From assembly GCA_020740775.1 (NCBI GenBank), contig JAHEWK010000001.1, forward strand, positions 6,758,001 to 6,822,000: DNA of 64,000 nucleotides. The letters are read 5' to 3'. The notes below the pieces were generated by a model, which saw only the letters and a program-made list of their open reading frames with translations, made no database searches and was not told where the DNA came from. The stretch is from Ilyonectria destructans. Lineage: Eukaryota; Ascomycota; Sordariomycetes; Hypocreales; Nectriaceae. The first letter of the stretch is position 1. Each line of letters starts with the position of its first letter. The position numbers were made by a program, and so were the translations under genes. Positions 56,480 to 64,000 of this stretch are shown here, in pieces.

Positions 56480-58181
56480 CGCTCGTGTGTAATTTTACCG
56501 AGAATTCCATCTTTCGCAGCTTCGACGGCCCGTCGTCGGTCGCGCGCAGCGACAAGACGACTGAGTCTCCTGCGCGAGACGCTGCGCTGTTTGATGAGAG
56601 CAGCGTGTGGCTCAAGATACCGGCAGAACGTATGATACAGCGCCAATTTTTACGCTCTTGACGAGGCTAAGAATTGTCCAGTTACGTTCATTAACATCGA
56701 AAACCCCTACGACTTCAATGTGACAGGCACATTGGATCCTCAACGGCAGTCGCACTCGCGAGATGGAGGATGAGACGACCCAATTCCAAGACGAAACCAC
56801 AGCACACTTTCACGATGAATCCACCACGCAATTCCAATACATCCTTGTCTCCGACTCCGGCCTCAGACGATCGCACTAGGACACCACCTGCGAATCCCCA
56901 ACCCAGGATTGACCCAAATATCATGAGACTCTCTTTACTGAGGCACTTCAAGGAGGGACCTGGTCAATGGTGCGCACATCTTCTCCGGCATATTCCCTCT
57001 CATTAACCCAGCCAACGGATGGACGTCTTAGACACGACGGCATTTTTTTCCTGCAAGACCTAAAAACAGCCATCACTCTCCACGCATTCGATGCGGACCC
57101 AGCCGACTACACCAGCCACACCATCGCCATCCTGAGCATGTACGAGCTTATGCACGCTCCTGGGATAGGCAGGAAAGCGCTCTGCCTTTGTTCAGTCCTG
57201 CATCCAACCCAATGGCCATCGCGTGCTCTCCCGTCAACGTTCCGCACACCATTGTCAAGGGACCCATCTTTTGGAGTCTTGAGAGACAGGATTTCCTCCT
57301 TTGCGCTTGTAATTTTCCTGCGACAGAGATCCAATTTCCTACCCTTACACTTCAATAGCCATCAGTGAGACCCAAACGCGCCTCGACCTAGACGATATGC
57401 CACTGTGGCCAAATGCAGGCTTAGCAGCCGACGAAAACAGCGCTCTGCTGCCATTTAGTCCCTCTGGCACGGCAGATCTCCGCGCCTCGACCGACATCCA
57501 GGAAGACACACGAAGCAATGAACTTATCTGGCTTCTGGGAAAGATTGTCAACTATTTGACCTCCGGGGATGCCATTAACCCAGCGGACTTTGCACTTCCC
57601 CCGGGCGAGAGGTTTGCCATCAGAGTGCCCCAGGACTAGCTGCTTGAAAGCTAGAATATACTAGACACGGAGCTGCAAAAGTGGTATGACAGTCTGCCAC
57701 CCACGTTCCAGGCCAGCGCACGAACGAAACGACACAACACCATGCCAGCCAACGATGACTTTGCCAGCTTGGAAGAAATCTGGTACGAGCTTCCGATATG
57801 TGCTGCGACCATGCTGAGCTACCACATGGCCAGTATTCTATTGCTTGTTAACAAGCCACAAGAGTCTACCGCTATCCGAACAGCACTATCGGCGCGCTTC
57901 AGGTTCTACCGGCGGGTCCAACACCAAGAGCTTTGGCACGCCCGCGAGATCTGCGGCATCAGCCTTGCAACTCCCCCGGACCCCGTGCGCATCCACTCTG
58001 TACTGCCTTTATATGTGGCTGGGCAGGTCTTCCACGAACCTCAAGAGCAACGAGCTATCCTTGGATTATTATCAGCCATTGAAATGGACTTGGGTTGGGC
58101 GACCAGTTATCACTGACGATGTTGACCAACGAGTGGCAAGAGGAACAATACCCATTGCGGTCTAGGATAGGCCTTGACTAA
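56480..58181 (+). pseudogene. broken fungal-specific transcription factor
   Basis: Scattered frames together look like a fungal regulatory-domain protein. SFDGPSSVARSDKTTESPAR leads to DAALFDESSVWLKIP. IMRLSLLRHFKEGPGQW then links to MDVLDTTAFFSCK, a segment normally joined by a short intron but here lacking a usable acceptor. Farther on, DMPLWPNAGLAADENSALLP and ELIWLLGKIVNYLTSGD reach a TAG at about 57637-57639. After it, LLESWNILDTELQKWYDSLP and YELPICAATMLSYHMASILL continue. The last frame ends with ILGLLSAIEMDLGWATSYH and a shifted NEWQEEQYPLRSRIGLD. No zinc cluster could be read. Several stops and at least two frameshifts make it a pseudogene. Family call is fairly confident, exact boundaries are not. 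Confidence 0.68.
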
Positions 58182-58318
58182 ACGCAACGGAGAAAAAACG
58201 AGCATCTCGATTAAGTATTGAGAAGCCCTGAGCTAGGTCCACTCCGATGAATCTAGTAGATAAATTAATCACGCTCATCTCATTTTTCTGCTGATCTCTT
58301 TCTGTCACACATATTAGT

Positions 58319-59640
58319 TTAAGCCCGTTCTCCAAATACCGTATCATATATAACGAGTGGAATGCGGTACTTTGCTTTCTCTTGGTGAACCATCTCGACA
58401 GCCTCCTTGCACCCTTCTTCACTGATATCCATTGTTTGGACCCAGCTATTGCCCGTCAGTACCAAGTCTATAGTGGAATATCAGGAAGAAACCTCTTAGT
58501 CTTGGTTTCGCTCGCCAATTGCAACATGTGTAACATCTCAGGCCTGCTACCCGATATGGTTGACGGGCATGTTGTAGCACCCGGCATGAAGTCGAATGCA
58601 CTCATGGTGGGCAGCGGCTTGTCTGGCAGGCCGACGTTGTGGAACGTCCCGTTTACTGCCAGGGTACTCATGTAGGCTGTCATGTCAAATCTTTCTGTGG
58701 CGTCTGCCGTGTTCAGGATAAAGTCGAAAGTAAAGGCCCAGGGTTTATGTCAGCCCTCGAGACTGGTTGAGATGAACTCGGTCGCGCCGAGAGCGGTCGC
58801 ATCCGAAGCTTTGTTGGGGCTGTGGGAAATGGCATGCGTCTCGGCTCCCGGTGCCCTGGCCCACATGATTCCGTAGTGTCCGAAGCCTCCACTTTGAGTG
58901 TCAGCCTTGGAGCATCGAAGGATGGAAGGGTGGGTCCTCCGGTCTCAAACCTCCGGACCTCGGGCCCGGAGGCTGCCGGAGGCCGCCCTCTTCTTCATCT
59001 ATAAGACCGATCCCTAGCCCTTCGTTAGATAGGAGAATAAGCGCTTTCGGCATCGTCATCCTGATCTTATCCACTCAGTGTGACAGATTTTGTCTGGGAT
59101 TTTGAGGACAAAGTATTCGTGCGCTCGGATATGGCTCGAATAGCCTCCTTAGCTGAATGTGCCGTCGGGATAAAGTCCATCGTATGTATCTGATCGGGAT
59201 TAGCCATCTACCCTCAAGGCTCGTCCATCCGGAATGCTCACCAATCTAATGTGGACAATAATTCTCATTGTTAGACTTTGCAGTTCTTGAACTAGATACA
59301 GGCCGAGACCTGAGCGCCAATCCCGACTCGGTCTCCAATCCCGACCGTCGAGACTTCTGCGCCCTTTCGCACGACTCGTCCGACGACTTCGTGGCCAACA
59401 CAAAGCGGCAGAGAACAGGGGCCCCATCCTCTGAGAATTTTATGCACGTCGCTATCGTAAACTCCGCATCCGTGGATGGCAATGTCGTCGTGTTCCTCGC
59501 ATTGCTTGGGCTTGAACTGGGGACGAAGTCAGATGTGATGCACGGCGGTCGGAGAAGCTGCTCACTTCTTCATTGCGGAATTTGGTCCATTCGGCCCGTG
59601 AGTCAATCACAAATCCTTGAAAGGCGTCTAGGTAACCCAT
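58319..59640 (-). pseudogene. zinc-type alcohol dehydrogenase (CAD/NADP-ADH-like), broken
   Basis: Nearly full-length on the minus strand. It starts MGYLDAFQGFVIDS at 59640, has an intron at about 59515-59565, and continues with DIAIHGCGVYDSDVHKILR, PLCVGHEVVGRVVRKGAE and VGIGDRVGIGAQVSACI. Later parts are DTYDGLYPDGTFS, GGYSSHIRAHEYFVLKIPD, GGFGHYGIMWARAPGAETHA, FDFILNTADATERFDMTAYM, and EEGCKEAVEMVHQEKAKYR before a TAA at 58319. In-frame stops occur at 59292-59294 (TAG), 59246-59248 (TAG), 59149-59151 (TAA) and 58750-58752 (TGA). The stretch between about 58890 and 59080 does not match the family. A Cys of the structural zinc site is also replaced (ACI-stop-FKNC). Confidence 0.8.
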
Positions 59641-60057
59641 TTGGCGTTGCGTGTGTCGAAAGGATGAGCTAGATGAGTGATTGAGTGGTTTAGAAAACCT
59701 CGGTGAGGTGTCGCATCATAATCCTCTTCTACACGGTATCAATTGAAGCGCTGTACAATTTACAGGCTGGAACAAAAGCAAAGCTGTGTCCAAATCTCGA
59801 TATGGATCAATTGACGTCCCTCGGGAACCAACCCACACTCTAATGATCGACTTCCGAACTGGGATTGTCTTGCCTCCATCTAACTTAACTTACTGTGCTG
59901 TCTGTACGATTCGGAGAACTTTCCACTCTCGGCTCGCCTACCATACTTACTTAACCCTGTTCCACTCCGGTGGGCCTCTGTCAGATCGAGTCAGGAACAT
60001 CGCGATGGCCCTGATCCGTAGAGTCGTTAAGTAGTCGTTAGAGGTACTTCCCCCCTG
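59641..60057. other. gene-free flank of the ADH relic
   Basis: About 415 bp, nothing recognised; the frame at 59786-60034 has no domain. Confidence 0.35.
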
Positions 60058-60142
60058 TAGCCAGCCCCCTATAGCCTCTAAAACTAGCCCCCTGTGGCCC
60101 CGTAGCCAGCCCCTTGTAGCCTCTATAGCTAGCCTTCTATAA
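60058..60142 (+). repeat. 44-bp tandem repeat, two imperfect copies
   Basis: GTAGCCAGCCCC begins at 60058 and again at 60102. The following words (TATAGCCTCTA / TGTAGCCTCTA, then ACTAGCC / GCTAGCC) also match. TAGCC recurs inside each copy, so the repeat is itself composed of shorter units. Confidence 0.55.
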
Positions 60143-60149
60143 TCTTTAA

Positions 60150-60310
60150 AAAGCTAACTATTGAAATGAATATCTAAAAATTGAAAAGAAATATAGAAAT
60201 AATATTATACTATATATTTATTAATAATATAGTCTCTTTTACTTTATAAATACTTATTTTACTCTATCATACTATATTTAGTTAACATCCAACGTCTAAC
60301 ATTTATCGTA
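60150..60310. other. strongly AT-rich tract
   Basis: About 160 bp dominated by A and T with many TATA/ATAAT words and no coding frame. It adjoins the 44-bp repeat and looks like relic transposon or RIP-altered sequence. Confidence 0.45.
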
Positions 60311-63300
60311 CTGCTCAGACCAGTACCATCTGTATGACTATGGCCGAGAAGTTTTACAAACCAGTCTTTGCGTTAGCCTACCAGTCATAATTGTGCCACA
60401 TGAAGTGGCGAGATTGTTCCATTACTCTAGTTTCGTTTTTGGGGAATATCGGAGGAAGAATGGAGACAATAATTGCCGGCGCGTATCAGGTAGTCTTATA
60501 GGGTAAGGTCGCATCTCGTGAGCCTCTCGCACTTGAGCTTTTCTCAATTAATGAAAAGGAAATCGAATCGTCATTTGCATATCACCTCAACTGTATATGA
60601 ATTAAGGATGGAATTTGGTGTTCAATTTCGACCACTTCCAGGTGAGTGGGCAGCAAAAAACAATGCGATGGCTTTGATGTCTTTTTGTTGCCAAATTTGG
60701 CAATTTTCCCTTTGTCGAGGCCCTGTTCCAGCAATACTACCCCACGATCCAACAATTATATCTTGGTTAAATCTCGCCAATCTAGCCATGGATGTGTACT
60801 TAGGCAGCAGTAGCGAGGCCGCCAAATCGCATCGGGTTCGTAACACAATTCAATGACTTTTACGTGTGGGTGGAGAGCCAGGCGCTGAGTCGGCGACGTC
60901 GGACGGGGCAATTGATCTGTCGTCTGTATGTGCTTGTGATGGAGATGCAGTCGAGCTGCTGTGTCGTGGACTCCAGGTCGTGTAGGCGACATCTCCGCCC
61001 GCTGAAAGCTGCTCTTCGTCGTCGCACAATTGTTCTGGATTTAGCGCATCGCACGCCTGTTGCACATGGAATACATTCTCGGAGGCATCTGCGCCGTCTC
61101 TGGGGGAAGCGTTGAGTAGCTTTGCTGCAAGATCTTGGATACCTTCACACGAAAGCACAGGGACAAAATTCTAGAGTTCATTTTGGAACACGCGTCAAAC
61201 GTCAAGGAGCAGACGTCGATTGTGGCCATTAATCAGTGGAACATGAGGGGATCGCCTTCAGCGACAAAGACGCCGATTCGGTAGCTGGTGGTCATGTTGC
61301 AATCGCAATCGCTCTTTTCATCCATCTAAATTGCTAAATCCTTTTCTGCCATGCCTCAGTTTGAGAGGAACAATGCGCGTTTCCTCCTACAAAACCTGAC
61401 TCTTGTACAACAGCTACGTAAGCAGATGGAAGCGTCCGTAGCGGGATAAAGCATGAAAAGCGACCTCAATCTCCGCCTCCCTGGTCTTTTGCCTACCTAC
61501 GGTGGCCCCCTAAATTGCATTGGAAGCCCAGCGACATCTGTGCCCTGGGGCAGAAATGGGTGACAAAGCTCTGCGCCACTTGTTCGTCACACCGCATAAT
61601 GCCGGTATCGCTGGGAAGATAAGGAGGGCGGAATGGGATGCTGAGCCAAGCCGTTGTTGATGGACAGGAATCACGGATTCTTGGGTTGTAGCTTTTGGTG
61701 GCTGGTGCACAGAGACGATGGATTCTCAAGAGATTCGCGGGGGATGGAAGAGGGGCGACAATGGGCTTGCTCTTGAGAAGAATAATTGAATCCATTGGGA
61801 CCTAGCACGTTACAAGACGCGGACACTTGCAAGATCCTCTTCAAGGGCAAGATCCAATGACACGGGACGCAACCCTGATGTGCCGGCTGCCGTGCTCTCC
61901 CACGCGTCGTATTTACCTTCTGTAGGACCCCGGAAAGCGCTGTTACTACTGGTGATGGAAGACGAGATTTACTGGACTCTGGCGGGAGCGCGAGTCTTCA
62001 TTGTGGGCCGGCTGGGGGACCGCGGCGGCGTCGAAGCGGTCGTTTGGGATTCCCTGGTGGAGGGCATGGCTCGCGACTGAGGGACTGGGGAACAGATGAG
62101 CACCTTTGCCCCTTTTACACCCAGGAAGGATAACGACGGGCAGCAGGGGATTCTGCCGCCCAATGATCTGTCACTCACTGGCTAGGGACCTTTGCCTTCG
62201 CTGCCCAAACCTAACCAGCTTCTGGATTTGTACTCACTCCTCGTGGCAAGACTGCCGGCCTCCAGCATAAACGCTAGACGAACGAAGCTTTTCGAGGATG
62301 GCCGGGGATTGCATTCGTAGGGTGCTTCGGCGTGCTTGTAGGCTGGGTCTGCTCGGATCTCGAAGGCATGCCGGAAAACATGACGGCTGCTCGCTTTCCT
62401 GGCGCCACGATATGCGTTAGTAACGACCTTGGATTCTACTGATGTCGGCCTTGAGTGCAGTCTCCGCCTGTCACCAAGCCGCGAGGGGACTTATCACGAC
62501 CACGATGCTGCGATCACGACGGCGAGAACGCCTGGGACCAGCCATGTCTCGAAATGGTATAACAACATTATATCGGAGGACTCGAGCCGGTTTGCAGAGT
62601 TTAGGGCCTTCAAGCTCAGCACCATACAGTGTGGAGCATCCGAAAGGGGCCAGCGGGCTCCCGGGGTAATTCGGGGTTGGGGTGCCAACTCGGTTCGTGG
62701 CGAATAGGGGGTCGGGGAAGGGAGACGGTTGATTCTGCTACAGAATGATCAGTTTATAGGTCGAGGGACGTCAATTCTCGGGCTCTGGTCGGTGGTGGGG
62801 GGAGGAGAGTCTACAGCGAGGGCAACGAAGAGCGAGAGGGCCTACCAGACGGAGTGATCTCTTCTGCTTCCATGGTGCGACAGTGCCAGACGAGATCTCG
62901 GTGATAGCTATGCTTGTGACTGATCAGCAATTGCTTTGTTGTCATAAGCTCCCTTCGTGGCAACTCTACGCATGGACATGTTAGTTCTCCGTGCGGAAAC
63001 TAAAGTTTGAGTTAACGCTATCTATCCACAAAGAGCTTGAACCTACCGTAGTCGACCACGGGCCTCCGAATGGCGAGGGTACAATGAAAGCCAGGGCAGG
63101 GCGGACCGTTGGGTTGGGAGAGACTCGGTGCTTACCTGAGAGAAAGAGGACAGTTCGATCAAGGCTGGAGTGTATCGTGTAAGCAAATTTCAATCAGCTG
63201 AGGGAATCCAGCGGCGAGGCCCAATGGTTGGAAGGGGGTCTAAAAAAAGCAACCTACCAAATCATCCCAAGGTCATCCAGCAGCATCAGTTGCGCCGTAC

Positions 63301-63850
63301 GTGGGATGCGCTCCCGTCTGCGCCAAGCTCCATCACTCTGTGTCGACGTCTTTGTCAGGCTTCTGAGAGTGTGGGCCACGACAGTCTGGTTGGATTCGTG
63401 CCCGACGGCCACGGCAACCGGGCTGTTCTCTTCCGCGGGAGGGCGGCTGCCACAAGGCCGAATGCTCTCGGTCGGGTGCGGGAGCGCACTCACTATTGAC
63501 ATGAGGAATAGTCACGGGTGTCAGCGTTTCCTGAAACCCCGTGGGTAAACCAAACAGACTGGGTGGCAAACGTACCAAAGAGAAGCTGATGGAAGGGGGG
63601 CGCACTGATACAGAGAGGAGACATGGAGGAGAACCAGCTTCTGGCCGTTTCCGTTCCCCCAGGGCCGGCCATGTTGCGAGATGAACTTGGACCAGCGGGC
63701 GAAGATTGCGTCTTTCAAGTTTGCTGATTTGAGAGGCGGGAGGTCATCTACTTCTCCCGTGGGCCGTCTCGTTAGGAGGCGTAGTACGACAGACCAAAGT
63801 GCCCAAGTTTGACTAGAGGCGCATGCATCCCGAAAGGGGCATCCGGATAC
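60311..63850. other. long stretch without recognisable genes
   Basis: About 3.5 kb. Several frames of 60-110 codons exist on both strands (for example 60518-60856 plus, 60850-61158 minus, 61493-61795 minus, 63254-63502 minus), often overlapping each other. None shows a domain, catalytic motif or convincing intron structure. A plus-strand frame at about 61138-61281 (RKHRDKILEFILEHASN-like) could be a small relic exon, but nothing joins to it. I call no gene. Confidence 0.4.
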
Positions 63851-63926
63851 GAGAGGGCTGGCTTGAGCTGAGTTGGTTCTGATTGAGAGGGCTGGTTTGA
63901 GCTGAGTTGGCTCTGATTGAGAGGGG
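63851..63926 (+). repeat. 34-bp tandem repeat, two copies plus a partial third
   Basis: Copies at 63851-63884 and 63885-63918 differ at two positions (C/T changes); GAGAGGGG at 63919-63926 begins a third. A TATA-like word (CATATAAGG) follows at 63931-63939, so a gene could start beyond the window edge. Confidence 0.6.
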
Positions 63927-64000
63927 AGGCGCATATAAGGCTGCTTCGCCTATACATGGTGCTTGGTAGACTATACAAGATGTACATGCTCCGTCTCCGA

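Overview
The window looks like a chromosomal segment of a filamentous ascomycete, most probably an Aspergillus/Penicillium-type Eurotiomycete. Nearly every gene is built from exons joined by 45-60 bp GT-AG introns (one GC-AG). Fungus-specific families are common: Zn2Cys6 and C2H2 regulators with a fungal regulatory domain, MFS transporters, a pisatin-demethylase-like P450 and a CipA/NmrA-like reductase. A proline-utilisation (prn) gene group opens the window. Exon joins were worked out by reading frame and family alignment from memory; no database search was possible.

Region 1 (1-11.2 kb): prn group. On the minus strand lie P5C dehydrogenase (prnC, cut by the window edge), a P5C reductase, proline dehydrogenase (prnD), an aspartate aminotransferase and the proline permease (prnB). 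One small plus-strand membrane protein sits between prnC and the reductase. Together they import proline, oxidise it to glutamate, and could pass the amino group to aspartate. AreA (GATA) and CreA motifs lie upstream of prnB.

Region 2 (12.3-30.2 kb): accessory metabolism. Two MFS transporters, a Zn2Cys6 regulator, a TrzN/AtzA-type amidohydrolase, a two-finger C2H2 regulator, a flavin monooxygenase, an intracellular GH32 invertase-like enzyme, a short-chain dehydrogenase and a histidine-phosphatase-family protein. The GH32 promoter carries two identical 13-bp palindromes 21 bp apart.

Region 3 (31.0-41.2 kb): a probable catabolic gene cluster. It holds a Baeyer-Villiger-type monooxygenase, a DAO-type FAD oxidase, an amidase, a Zn2Cys6 regulator and an aldehyde dehydrogenase. 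The oxidase and aldehyde dehydrogenase promoters share a 16-bp GATAAG-CCGGC element at almost the same distance from their ATGs. This is the best candidate for an undescribed system: a nitrogen-controlled amine/amide breakdown pathway.

Region 4 (42.9-54.8 kb): an MFS transporter, an F-box-like protein, an AT-rich repeat-bearing gap, then a carotenoid/stilbene oxygenase, a cytochrome P450 and a CipA/isoflavone-reductase-like protein. The last three plausibly form a small oxidative cluster.

Region 5 (52.6-64 kb): decayed DNA. Broken copies of a xylulose-reductase-like SDR, an FGGY pentulose kinase, a fungal transcription factor and a zinc alcohol dehydrogenase suggest a dying pentose/polyol gene cluster. 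The remaining DNA is AT-rich or carries short tandem repeats with no recognisable gene, as in subtelomeric or relic-transposon sequence.
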